Shown piece by piece: positions 54,704 to 63,190 of a DNA stretch of 64,000 nt; within the stretch, counting starts at the first letter, position 1; each line of letters starts with the position of its first letter. The DNA is taken from NCBI RefSeq assembly GCF_000527035.1, contig NZ_AZUK01000001.1, positions 124,001 to 188,000 of the forward strand, read 5' to 3'. The notes beneath the pieces are model-generated. The model was not told where the DNA came from. It made no database searches and worked only from the letters and a program-made list of their open reading frames with translations. Both the position numbers and the translations under genes were made by a program. This stretch comes from Tolumonas lignilytica (GTDB lineage Bacteria > Pseudomonadota > Gammaproteobacteria > Enterobacterales > Aeromonadaceae).

Positions 54704-55603
54704 TCAGCCTTTCACGCCGGCACTCGCCATACTTCTGACAAACTTTTTCTGGAACAACAGGAACACGATCAATACAGGGATCGTCACCATGCTGGCGTAA
54801 GCCATGATCTCGCCCCATTCGGTCGTAGTACCAAAGAATTGCTGGATACCAGGTTGCAATGGCCGGGCTGATTCGCCTTGAACCACCATGATTGGCCACA
54901 GGTATTGGTTCCACATGTTCAGGAATTGCAGGATAGCTACCGTTGCAAACACAGGGCCTGACATCGGCACGATAACCTTCCAATAGATCTGCCAAGGTGT
55001 GGCACCATCAATCGCAGCAGCTTCATCGAAGTCTTTCGGAATATCACGAAAGAACTGATAAAACAGGAAGATAGAAAAGGCATTCGCAACCATGGGTAAT
55101 ATTTGAACATGCAAGGTGTTCAGCCATGAACTTTCCAGAATGAGCTGACCATTTTCCCAGCCGATCCAGGGCAGATGCGCCACCAGCATCAGCAAAGGAA
55201 CGGAGATCGCTTCAAAAGGAATGATCAAGAGCGCAATGATCGCCGCCAGAACGAAATTCTGACCGGTCCAGCGCAAGCGTGACAAAGAAAACGCGGCAAG
55301 ACTGTTGACCAATAACCCAAGCAATACGGTGGAACCCGTAATGAACATAGAGTTCACGAACATGGTCTTGATCGCGCTTTTTTCAAAGACAGCAATATAG
55401 TTATTCAATGAAATATCACCCACCGGCAATAACGCCCGGATTGAGAACAAATCAGTGAATATTTGCTGCTGTGGTTTAAATGACGACATGATCATGAAAA
55501 CCAGAGGAAACAAGAAAATATAAGCCAGCAATAACAACGCCGCATAAGTCAGCAAACGTTTGTAGATAAAGCGTGGATCAACCATTTGAGATGAGGAAAC
55601 CAT
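54704..55603 (-). CDS. Carbohydrate ABC importer permease (MalG-type)
   Basis: This 299-residue inner-membrane permease has about six helices. It begins with a hydrophobic segment LTYAALLLLAYIFLFPLVFM and contains the EAA loop AAAIDGATPWQIYWKVIVPM near 205, which couples to the ATPase. The order of hydrophobic blocks and length fit the MalG/CUT1 class. Its ATG lies 2 bases after the stop of the MalF-type gene, which suggests translational coupling. The exact sugar is unknown. Confidence 0.9.
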   Translation of the reverse strand: MVSSSQMVDPRFIYKRLLTYAALLLLAYIFLFPLVFMIMSSFKPQQQIFTDLFSIRALLPVGDISLNNYIAVFEKSAIKTMFVNSMFITGSTVLLGLLVNSLAAFSLSRLRWTGQNFVLAAIIALLIIPFEAISVPLLMLVAHLPWIGWENGQLILESSWLNTLHVQILPMVANAFSIFLFYQFFRDIPKDFDEAAAIDGATPWQIYWKVIVPMSGPVFATVAILQFLNMWNQYLWPIMVVQGESARPLQPGIQQFFGTTTEWGEIMAYASMVTIPVLIVFLLFQKKFVRSMASAGVKG

Positions 55604-55605
55604 GA

Positions 55606-56727
55606 TTATTTCTCCCGCTTGTCGAAGTAGTATTTCTGACCCAGTGCAATCGCCAGAATGACAAGGAAATACACCACACTGATCGTGGCACCATAGCCAA
55701 TATCCTGTTCACGGAAGCCTTTGCGAACAGCGTGATACATGACTGTGGAGGTCGAATCAGACGGCCCGCCACCGGTCATGACATCAACTTGGGTAAACAA
55801 GCCAAATGCCGCGATGGTAGTAGAGATAATGACGAAGATGGTGGTGTTGCGCAGACCCGGCAGCGTGACATTACGGAATTTCTGCCAGCTATTGGCGCCA
55901 TCTAATGATGCAGCTTCATATAAATCTTCCGGGATGTTCTGCAAACCAGCCAGAAAAATTAACATCTGATAACCCGCACCCTGCCAAGCAGACATGATCA
56001 CGATGGCAGGCATCGACCATTTAGGATCACCCAGCCAATTGATCTTACCGATCATGCCAAATGAGATTTTGTTCAGGAATTCATTCACCAGCCCAATGTC
56101 TTTGTGGTAAAGAAATGTCCATACGATCGACACCACCACCATCGAGGTGACGACGGGAGCAAAATAGGCGGTTCGGAAAAAGTTCGTTCCTTTCAACCCC
56201 ATATTGACCAGCAATGCCAGTAACAAAGCCGCACCACATTGCAGTGGAATGACCATGAAGGCGAATTTGATCGTATTGATAAACGACTTAATAAACAGTG
56301 GATCTTTTGCCAATATCACGACGCGCGAATCACTAAAAGTAAACGTCGAGAGTTCGTCATATCCTTTATAAGATTCATTCTGACGCAGGACTTTACGCAA
56401 GCGTTCGAATTGCGGTTCCCCTTTTGCGTCGAGCAGCACATGATTCTGCTCATCATGTTGTGCATCCTGCTTTAACCAAGTCACGGCAAGCAGACGATCA
56501 TAATTACGAAATCCAACCCCTTCGGTAGGATTCGGTGATAACAATCGTTGATTGGTGAAAGACAAAATAATTGCCATCACAAATGGAACAAAGATGAAAA
56601 GGATCAATCCCAGAAATGCCGGACTGCCCATGAGCCAGCCGTAAAACCGCTGACGCCGCATCAGGCTGTCATTCTTTTTTGTCCGCGCCATTGGCGGTGG
56701 TTGAATAAATGCTGAATCGGTCATCAT
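55606..56727 (-). CDS. Carbohydrate ABC importer permease (MalF-type)
   Basis: This 373-residue permease has a hydrophilic N-terminus and about six helices (GWLMGSPAFLGLILFIFVPF near 30; FAFMVIPLQCGAALLLALLV near 150). The EAA loop EAASLDGANSWQKFRNVTLP is near 278. A 90-residue periplasmic insertion between the first helices (about 75-130, QDAQHDEQNHVLLDAKGEPQ) is longer than in most CUT1 permeases but shorter than in MalF. Its start follows a 63-base gap after the binding-protein gene, with an intercistronic hairpin. An upstream ATG pair (MMTDS) makes the start ambiguous by one codon. Confidence 0.9.
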   Translation of the reverse strand: MMTDSAFIQPPPMARTKKNDSLMRRQRFYGWLMGSPAFLGLILFIFVPFVMAIILSFTNQRLLSPNPTEGVGFRNYDRLLAVTWLKQDAQHDEQNHVLLDAKGEPQFERLRKVLRQNESYKGYDELSTFTFSDSRVVILAKDPLFIKSFINTIKFAFMVIPLQCGAALLLALLVNMGLKGTNFFRTAYFAPVVTSMVVVSIVWTFLYHKDIGLVNEFLNKISFGMIGKINWLGDPKWSMPAIVIMSAWQGAGYQMLIFLAGLQNIPEDLYEAASLDGANSWQKFRNVTLPGLRNTTIFVIISTTIAAFGLFTQVDVMTGGGPSDSTSTVMYHAVRKGFREQDIGYGATISVVYFLVILAIALGQKYYFDKREK

Positions 56728-56753
56728 TTACGCCCTATCTGAACATCAGGAAA

Positions 56754-56772
56754 GGCCCGCGTTGCACGGGCC
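56754..56772 (-). terminator. Intercistronic hairpin between sugar-binding-protein gene and permease gene
   Basis: GGCCCG / CGGGCC with a 7-base loop is followed on the minus strand by TTTCCTG. It probably raises binding-protein mRNA relative to the permease genes. Confidence 0.55.
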
Positions 56773-56790
56773 CGACTACAGACCTATGGA

Positions 56791-58056
56791 TTATTTTTTA
56801 AACCCATATCCATTGTTGTCTTGAATGTTGCGGTCGATGGTTTGTACAGCTTTGTCTAAAGAATCCTGTACATCGTTGCCATCAAGAATGTCATTAACAG
56901 CTTTAGCAAAACTGCTGGTGATCACAGGATATGCTGGGGTTTCTGGACGCATTTTGGCGAATTTCTTAGAGAAATCGTAGAATATGCGCCATTTTCCGCC
57001 AGCCTTATAATTCTCTGTCATGGCAGCCGCCGCGGCAGTATTCGGAATCAGGCTGGTTGCGTTTGACATCGCTGCAATCTCTTCCGGTGTGATCAGGAAT
57101 GTCAGCCATTTAGCCGCACCTTCCTTGTTAGGACAGGCTTTGCTAATGCCCCAATGCCATGAACCACCACCAATGACTGGGCCATTACCAAAATCAGGCA
57201 CCGGTAAAATAGCTAAATCATCACCGTAAGCTTTGGTCATATCACCCACCGCCCACGAGCCGTTATAGTGAATAGCAACCTTGCCTTGCAGGAAGCCTTT
57301 ATCATCCGTCGGTTTACGATCGATATATTTGTTTTTAACCAATGACTGCAGCCAGTTACCAAATGCAACGGCTTTATCGCCATTCAAGACACCTTCTGAT
57401 TCCAGATAGGTAGAACGGTTGATTTCATCCCCACCAAAGCTTTGCAGGAAAGGACCAAACCCGTAGGAATACCATTCACCACTCCAGCTGGTGTTGATGT
57501 CGAATGGATAACGGAATTCACCAGATTTTTTCAGCTTCGCCAGAATTTCGTTGAATTCGTCTTTGGTCCATGGCTTATCGATAGTTGCTTTGCGAATACC
57601 ATATTTATTGAGGATGCTCTGACGTGTGAACAATGCCAGTGATACGTCAAATTGACCAACAGAGTAAACTTTGCCTTTGTAAGTACCTTTACCTACGCTG
57701 TTTAACTGTTCCAGCAATGGCGCAGGGATCAGACCATTTAATTCCACCAGATTTCCAGCCCAGGCAAAATTAGGAACAACTGGTTGGTCCATATCCAGAG
57801 CACAAGGCAATTTCCCCGCTAACGCAGCGGCATTGATAGTTTGTGTATAGGCGCCTTCAGGAATCATCTCCATTACGACTTTGTATTCGTTCTGGCTTTT
57901 GTTGAAGCGTTCTACTGCAGCTTTAGAAGCGGCGATCTCTTTTTCATTGGTATCATGACGCCAAACTTTGATTTCGGTTGGCGCTGCCATTGCTTGTGCA
58001 GAAGCTGCCGCAACCAATGTAGCAAGAACAGCAAAGCTCACAGTTTTCATGTTCAT
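56791..58056 (-). CDS. Carbohydrate ABC importer substrate-binding protein
   Basis: A signal peptide (TVSFAVLATLVAAASAQAMA, cleavage after AMA) leads into a bacterial type 1 solute-binding fold of 421 residues in total. Blocks seen are TEIKVWRHDTNEKEI near 27, GKLPCALDMDQPVVPNFAWA near 82, SWSGEWYSYGFGPFLQSFGG near 190 and GGGSWHWGISKACPNKEGAA near 300. The ATG at 58056 has AAGGA 7 bases before it; the longer frame is unsupported. It is the first gene of the operon with two permeases, an ATPase and the GH13 enzyme. The ligand is probably a di- or oligosaccharide, but is not identifiable here. Confidence 0.9.
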   Translation of the reverse strand: MNMKTVSFAVLATLVAAASAQAMAAPTEIKVWRHDTNEKEIAASKAAVERFNKSQNEYKVVMEMIPEGAYTQTINAAALAGKLPCALDMDQPVVPNFAWAGNLVELNGLIPAPLLEQLNSVGKGTYKGKVYSVGQFDVSLALFTRQSILNKYGIRKATIDKPWTKDEFNEILAKLKKSGEFRYPFDINTSWSGEWYSYGFGPFLQSFGGDEINRSTYLESEGVLNGDKAVAFGNWLQSLVKNKYIDRKPTDDKGFLQGKVAIHYNGSWAVGDMTKAYGDDLAILPVPDFGNGPVIGGGSWHWGISKACPNKEGAAKWLTFLITPEEIAAMSNATSLIPNTAAAAAMTENYKAGGKWRIFYDFSKKFAKMRPETPAYPVITSSFAKAVNDILDGNDVQDSLDKAVQTIDRNIQDNNGYGFKK

Positions 58057-58533
58057 TTGATCATCCTTTGTTAATTTCCGCTTACTAAGCAGTAAAACAC
58101 TGCGTTTTACAGCTCCAAAAGCCCTCTTTCTTTGTAACAATGTAACAAGGTTTGCTTTCAGAGGCTTGGTATGGCGCTAAATATGGCGCTAAAACGGTTC
58201 AGCCGGTGTGATCGATGTTGTAATTTTGTAAAAGCCGCTGCGATGTAACTGTTACATTTTCATTGTGTGATCATCGTCATACATATATTAGACCTAGCTA
58301 ACTTTTAGTTTTCCCCTTTGCTGATTCGATACAGCATTGAATTTTGCAATTGCAAAATGCACGGACAGAATTGCGTTTTGCAAGATCACGCCTTTCGCCC
58401 CCTCTAATAAGAGATATTGGTAACGATTTTTATTTGGCGCAAAAAATGCTGTATGAAAATTGATCTAGATCATTTCCTTGCGGTCGATCTATCTCGTATC
58501 TGTCAATTCCTGATATTTACTCTGGAGAACCAA
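58057..58533. promoter_or_regulatory. Repeat-rich divergent regulatory region of the sugar operon and chemoreceptor
   Basis: This 477-base region has no credible gene. It holds tandem TGTAACAA copies (58133-58148), a tandem 12-mer TATGGCGCTAAA (58170-58193), a 15-bp dyad ATGTAACTGTTACAT (58243-58257), a CRP-like TGTGA-N6-TCATA (58266-58281), an 18-bp palindrome ATTTTGCAATTGCAAAAT (58341-58358) and a further TTTTGCAA half-site near 58376. These are candidate operators for the operon and the chemoreceptor gene. Confidence 0.65.
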
Positions 58534-60162
58534 GTGAAAAATAATCAGCCCGTCACCCAAAAAGAAAGAATGTATTCACCCGAGTTGAATCTCATTTCCA
58601 CTACGGATTTACAAAGCCATATCACCGATGCCAATGCTCATTTTTGTGACATTGCAGGGTTCACACTTGATGAACTGCGTAATAAGCCTCATCACATTGT
58701 GCGTCATCCTGATATGCCCCCTCAGGCATTTGCAGATATGTGGCAACATATTAAACAGGGTCGCAGTTGGATGGGTTTGGTTAAGAATCGTTGCAAGAAT
58801 GGAGATCATTATTGGGTCAATGCATTTGTAACCCCGATACGAAATGCTCAGGGTAAAATCATGGAATATCAATCCGTACGCGTCGCGCCGGGCGATGAAG
58901 AAAAGAAACGTGCAGAAAAAATTTATGCTCAGTTAAGAAACAACCAGACCCCGCTCGCATTACGCCTGCCCAAAATTGCCTCGGCAACTTGGCTGCAAGG
59001 TATTCTTATTCTGAATACACTGATTTTAAGCTGGACATTGATGTTTGGTTTTAATACCCCTCTTCTGTCACTCGCTGTTTTTATGATTGTCGTCGCGTTA
59101 TTGATGAACCATAAACAAGCAAAACGATTACAGAAATTAAGTCAAAAAGCACGTCAACGTTTTGATAACCCGTTAATGCAATTAATTTATACCGGAAAAG
59201 TCGATGACTTAGCCGCCATTGAGCTGTCGGCATTAATGAGTGAGGCTGAACTGCGAGCTGTTGTAGCCAGAACCGGGGAAACCAGTCATGGCATTCTCAA
59301 TGCCGTTGGCAATGACGTGAACAATGTCATGTCAATTACTCGTAATCTGGAACAACAACGTGCCGAAACAGACATGGTGGCCACTGCCGTATCAGAAATG
59401 AGCAACTCCATCCGCGAAGTCTCTCAAAGTGCGGCAGATACTTCACTCTCGATTGACCAAGCGACACATCTATCCAGCGAAGGAAGAGAAAGCGTCGAAG
59501 GCACAATTGGCGCAGTGGTCGGGATGCACAATGAAATTACCCGCTCCCAGGCGGTAATCAAAGCATTGGCAGGCGATTGCCGGGCTATTGAGCATGTTCT
59601 GGATGTTATCAATAACATTGCTAATCAAACGAATCTGTTGGCACTGAATGCCGCTATTGAAGCAGCCAGAGCTGGAGAACATGGTCGAGGCTTTGCGGTG
59701 GTTGCAGATGAAATTCGTGCATTAGCCATTAAAACGCAGTCATCGACCAGTGAAATTCAAAACATGATCAGTGAATTACAAAGTAGCGCCAGCAAAGCAG
59801 AACAGGCCATGGAATCAGGACAAAAACTGTCGGCCACCTGTCAGGATAAAGCACAAAACACAGGGCTGATCCTTGAAAAAATTGATGCCATGTTGCAACA
59901 AATAGCCGCTGCAGGCACCCAAATTGCGCAGGCGGTCGGCCAGCAAGCAAACGTGACAGAAGAACTCAGTCATAATGTATTCAACATCAAAACACTGGCT
60001 GAAGAATCGACAACCCGCAGCGATAAAACAACGGCTGGTATCAATGCGCTTGCGGAACGATTGCTGACCTTAGATCGGCTAATCACTCAATTTCAACGGA
60101 AAGGAACGCAGGATGCGTTTCAAAGCAATGTACTACTTGAACCCGTTATTGAATCTTTGTAA
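58534..60162 (+). CDS. Aer-like PAS-domain chemoreceptor
   Basis: This 542-residue methyl-accepting protein has a cytoplasmic N-terminal PAS domain (residues 15-120; [59 protein letters not shown]) like the FAD- or heme-binding PAS of Aer. Two adjacent hydrophobic segments near 160-205 ([36 protein letters not shown]) anchor it in the membrane without a periplasmic domain. The signalling domain follows ([37 protein letters not shown]). The GTG at 58534 has GGAG 7 bases upstream and gives a family-like N-terminus; a longer frame from 58417 does not. A likely role is redox or aerotaxis sensing. Confidence 0.87.
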   Translation: MKNNQPVTQKERMYSPELNLISTTDLQSHITDANAHFCDIAGFTLDELRNKPHHIVRHPDMPPQAFADMWQHIKQGRSWMGLVKNRCKNGDHYWVNAFVTPIRNAQGKIMEYQSVRVAPGDEEKKRAEKIYAQLRNNQTPLALRLPKIASATWLQGILILNTLILSWTLMFGFNTPLLSLAVFMIVVALLMNHKQAKRLQKLSQKARQRFDNPLMQLIYTGKVDDLAAIELSALMSEAELRAVVARTGETSHGILNAVGNDVNNVMSITRNLEQQRAETDMVATAVSEMSNSIREVSQSAADTSLSIDQATHLSSEGRESVEGTIGAVVGMHNEITRSQAVIKALAGDCRAIEHVLDVINNIANQTNLLALNAAIEAARAGEHGRGFAVVADEIRALAIKTQSSTSEIQNMISELQSSASKAEQAMESGQKLSATCQDKAQNTGLILEKIDAMLQQIAAAGTQIAQAVGQQANVTEELSHNVFNIKTLAEESTTRSDKTTAGINALAERLLTLDRLITQFQRKGTQDAFQSNVLLEPVIESL

Positions 60163-60168
60163 ATACAG

Positions 60169-60185
60169 CGGAGACCCGCTCTCCG
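60169..60185 (+). terminator. Weak hairpin after the PAS chemoreceptor gene
   Basis: CGGAGA / TCTCCG with a 5-base loop lies 7 bases past the stop. There is no proper T-run, so termination is doubtful. Confidence 0.35.
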
Positions 60186-60246
60186 TTGGTATGGAAATGA
60201 TAAGGCGAATCAGATCATGCACCGACCCGATATCGCCTGTTGTTCC

Positions 60247-61023
60247 TTATTTCACAGAGACATCAAAGCCAGTGAAGTATTTTTTCGCGAGTTTAGTGAC
60301 AGTACCGTCATCCTGCACTTTCTTAATCGCTTTGTTCAGATCGTTTGTCAGTTTGCTATCGCCTTTCCGTAAACCGAAACCAATACCACTACCTAAGATT
60401 TTGCTGTCTTCTACCGGTTTTCCGATGAAGGCAAAACCCTTTCCTTCCGGCTTATCTAAAAAACCTGCCTGACCCGCTGCGGCCATCACCAAAGTGGCAT
60501 CTAGGCGCCCTGCAGCCAGATCGTTATACACCAGATTCTGATCTTTATATGACGTCACGGTAACGCCTTTAGGCTCCCAATGGGCTTTAGCAAATACCTC
60601 CTGAATTGAGCCTTGCAGCACGCCGATATTTTTCCCTTTTAATGATTCGACGGTTGGTTCAAGCCCTTGACCCGGTTTACCCACCAGTTGCGAAGGAATA
60701 CGGTAAATGGGATTGGTAAAATCAATCGCCTGTTTCCGTTGCTCGGTGATATTCATGGCTGAATTGATCACATCAAACTTCTTGGCCTGTAAACCAGGGA
60801 TCAGCGTATCGAAAGAACTTTCCACCCACGAACATTTAAAATGACCTACCTTGCAAATCGCCTTTCCTAATTCAATATCGAAACCTTCCAGTTCACCCGA
60901 TGCATTCTTACTTTCAAATGGCGGATATTCCGCTTCAAGGCCAAAGCGCAGTTCGGTTTGGGCCAGAGCCGCTGCAGATGATAATAAGCCCAGTGACAAT
61001 ACCAGCTTGTTTAACTTTTTCAT
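60247..61023 (-). CDS. Periplasmic amino-acid-type ABC binding protein (HisJ/ArgT-like, orphan)
   Basis: This 258-residue protein has a signal peptide (MKKLNKLVLSLGLLSSAAAL, cleavage before QTELRFG) and the SBP_bac_3 fold: RFGLEAEYPPFESKNASGEL, EGFDIELGKAICKVGHFKC and VINSAMNITEQRKQAIDFTN near 85. The pair of Cys residues (KVGHFKC) also occurs in lysine/arginine/histidine binders, which this resembles most, but the ligand is not proven. No permease or ATPase genes accompany it. It converges on the PAS chemoreceptor gene. It may share permeases encoded elsewhere. Confidence 0.85.
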   Translation of the reverse strand: MKKLNKLVLSLGLLSSAAALAQTELRFGLEAEYPPFESKNASGELEGFDIELGKAICKVGHFKCSWVESSFDTLIPGLQAKKFDVINSAMNITEQRKQAIDFTNPIYRIPSQLVGKPGQGLEPTVESLKGKNIGVLQGSIQEVFAKAHWEPKGVTVTSYKDQNLVYNDLAAGRLDATLVMAAAGQAGFLDKPEGKGFAFIGKPVEDSKILGSGIGFGLRKGDSKLTNDLNKAIKKVQDDGTVTKLAKKYFTGFDVSVK

Positions 61024-61065
61024 TTCAAGATCCTTCTCAGGTGATAAACACGAATGTTAACAAGG

Positions 61066-61881
61066 TTATAAAACACGGTTTTGTAACGACGGTAAATTCT
61101 GACGGATGGTATTCATGCGCTGTAGATCCAGATCCGCAATGACAAAACCATTCCCATCGGCCTTTTCAGCCATAACATTGCCCCATGGGTCAATGATCAT
61201 GCTGTGCCCGAATGTTCGTTTCCCACTGGGATGCATTCCGGTTTGGGCGGCAGCGATGACATAACACTGATTTTCTATTGCCCGGCAACGTAACAATATT
61301 TCCCAGTGCGCAGCGCCGGTGGTGTAGGTAAACGCCGCCGGGGCCGTGATCAGATCGCAGTTCGGCGCCAGACGATATAGTTCTGGAAAACGCAGGTCAT
61401 AACACACAGAAGCCCGGATCTGACCAATGGGTGTCGTAAACGTGGTCACCGTATTGCCCGGCTTTAATGTGTCTGATTCAGCGTAGCTTTCGGTGCTGTC
61501 TTTAAACCCAAAAAGGTGGATTTTGTCATAGCGGCCAACGCAGTGGCCTTCATCGTCAAATAACAGATTACTGTTATAAAGATGCAACGGATCTTCACTC
61601 TGAATCGGCACAGTACCGCCAGAAATCCAGATCTGATGATGTCTGGCTAGATTCGACAAAAAGCGCTGAATTGGGCCATTTCCTATATCTTCACTAAATG
61701 CCAGGCGATCCTGATCTTCTTTGCCCATGAAGTAGAAATATTCGGGCAACAAAACAAACTGTGCCCCTTCTTCTGCTGCAGCGGCAACCAGTTCGGCGGC
61801 CAGATCAAGATTATTCTGTACTTGGTCAAGACTGTTCATCTGAATAGCCGCGACTCGAGATGGAGAGAAACTCACAGACAT
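61066..61881 (-). CDS. Carbon-nitrogen hydrolase, Nit1-type (probable deaminated glutathione amidase)
   Basis: This 271-residue nitrilase-superfamily enzyme has an intact Glu-Lys-Cys triad: Glu in FVLLPEYFYFMG near 46, Lys in GRYDKIHLFGF near 115 and Cys in RASVCYDLRFPELYR near 150. HWEILLRCRAIENQCYVIAA and GHSMIIDPWGNVMAE fit the Nit1/NitA branch that hydrolyses deaminated glutathione; the omega-amidase branch (Nit2/YafV) is the main alternative. The ATG at 61881 has GGGAGAG 4 bases upstream. It is 14 bases after the aminotransferase stop, so the two form an operon: a transaminase that can produce deaminated by-products next to an amidase that can remove them. Confidence 0.84.
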   Translation of the reverse strand: MSVSFSPSRVAAIQMNSLDQVQNNLDLAAELVAAAAEEGAQFVLLPEYFYFMGKEDQDRLAFSEDIGNGPIQRFLSNLARHHQIWISGGTVPIQSEDPLHLYNSNLLFDDEGHCVGRYDKIHLFGFKDSTESYAESDTLKPGNTVTTFTTPIGQIRASVCYDLRFPELYRLAPNCDLITAPAAFTYTTGAAHWEILLRCRAIENQCYVIAAAQTGMHPSGKRTFGHSMIIDPWGNVMAEKADGNGFVIADLDLQRMNTIRQNLPSLQNRVL

Positions 61882-61895
61882 TTCACTCTCCCTTC

Positions 61896-63065
61896 TCAGC
61901 GTGGTTTGACCTGGCACAGTGCTTTTGCACCGGCACAGATAGTGGCGTCATCTTTTGCAAACGACAATCGAATCAGTTTGTTATCTGTGCCATCGGTATA
62001 GAAGGCAGAAAGCGGTATCGTTGCCACCCCATAATCGGTGATCAGTCGTTTCACCATGTCACTGTCATTTTCATCGCTAAAATGAGCATAACTGGCCAGC
62101 ATGAAAAAAGACCCGGCTGACGGCAGTAATCGGAACGGTGCATCTTTTAGATGCTCGATCATCAAATCTCGTTTTTGCTGATAAAACGAAGACAAATGCA
62201 GATAAGTTTGTGGGTCTTGCATGTATTCGGCAAAGGCATACTGCATCGGGGTATCTGCCGAAAACATCATAAATTGATGCACTTTTAAAATTTCACGCAT
62301 CAGCTCTGTCGGTGCTAAACAGTACCCTACTCGCCAGCCGGTCACATGAAACGTTTTTCCGAAGGAAGAGACGATGACACTGCGCGCCGCTAATTCAGTA
62401 TGGGTTGCCATCCCGTGATGTTTTTGGCCGTCAAAGACAATATGTTCATACACCTCATCAGACAAAATCACGATGTTGGTATTTCTGGTGATTTTTGCCA
62501 GTTGCGCCAAATCAGCTGGGTTCAACACCTGCGCACTGGGATTATGTGGGGTATTGATAATGATCATGCGGGTGCGTGAATTCACCGCCGCCAGCACTTC
62601 ATCCCAGTCAATTGAAAACTCCGGCACCGATAATTTCAACGCAACAGGGATGCCGCCTTGCAGACGAACGATCGGCGCGTAACTGTCAAAAGAAGGTTCA
62701 AAATAAATGACTTCATCACCGGGATGAACCAGTGCAGAAATCGCAGAATACAACCCCTCACTGGCACTTGCGGTAATGGCAATTTCACTGTTGATATCAT
62801 ATTTCTGGCCATAAAGTGTGTGTACTTTAGCCGCCAACATCTCTTTGAGCGAGACCAGCCCCGACATTGGTGCATATTGGTTATCTCCCTGCTGCATAGC
62901 CTGCGTGACGTGCTGTATCAATTTAGGATCACAGGGAAAATTGGGGGCTCCCTGAGAAAGATTAATAGCCTGATATTGGCTGGATAACTGACCGATAACA
63001 GTGAAGATGGTCGTGCCTACATCCGGTAGTTTTGACTGTAGTTGCACTGGGGTTTCGATCGTCAT
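61896..63065 (-). CDS. PLP-dependent aminotransferase, YbdL/methionine-glutamine transaminase type
   Basis: This 389-residue fold-type I aminotransferase matches E. coli YbdL in length and blocks: INLSQGAPNFPCDPKLIQHV near 35, QYAPMSGLVSLKEMLAAKV near 63, NTPHNPSAQVLNPADLAQLA near 165, the cofactor Asp/Tyr in VILSDEVYEHIVFDGQKHHG near 197 and the Schiff-base lysine in SSFGKTFHVTGWRVGYC near 236. YbdL prefers methionine and also uses glutamine, histidine and phenylalanine. The ATG at 63065 has GGAGAT 4 bases upstream; the longer frame starting at 63101 is less likely. It is followed by the Nit1-type amidase and is divergent from a LysR regulator gene. Confidence 0.88.
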   Translation of the reverse strand: MTIETPVQLQSKLPDVGTTIFTVIGQLSSQYQAINLSQGAPNFPCDPKLIQHVTQAMQQGDNQYAPMSGLVSLKEMLAAKVHTLYGQKYDINSEIAITASASEGLYSAISALVHPGDEVIYFEPSFDSYAPIVRLQGGIPVALKLSVPEFSIDWDEVLAAVNSRTRMIIINTPHNPSAQVLNPADLAQLAKITRNTNIVILSDEVYEHIVFDGQKHHGMATHTELAARSVIVSSFGKTFHVTGWRVGYCLAPTELMREILKVHQFMMFSADTPMQYAFAEYMQDPQTYLHLSSFYQQKRDLMIEHLKDAPFRLLPSAGSFFMLASYAHFSDENDSDMVKRLITDYGVATIPLSAFYTDGTDNKLIRLSFAKDDATICAGAKALCQVKPR

Positions 63066-63126
63066 GGTATCTCCGTTTTTTCCCGTATCGACAGAACTCA
63101 TTGATACTCATTAAACGTTTCTCACC

Positions 63127-63156
63127 TTGTTGTCACAATCGAATTGTTGTCATAAT
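63127..63156 (+). promoter_or_regulatory. Candidate promoter and LysR-type site between the aminotransferase and LysR genes
   Basis: TTGTTG (63127-63132) and CATAAT (63151-63156) are 18 bases apart and read toward the LysR gene. Between them lies the dyad ACAAT-CGA-ATTGT (63136-63148), which fits the T-N11-A LysR pattern, and a direct repeat TTGTTGTCA (63127-63135 and 63144-63152). Confidence 0.45.
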
Positions 63157-63190
63157 AGCCATGAGAAAAATGCATGACTCGAAGGTAGCA

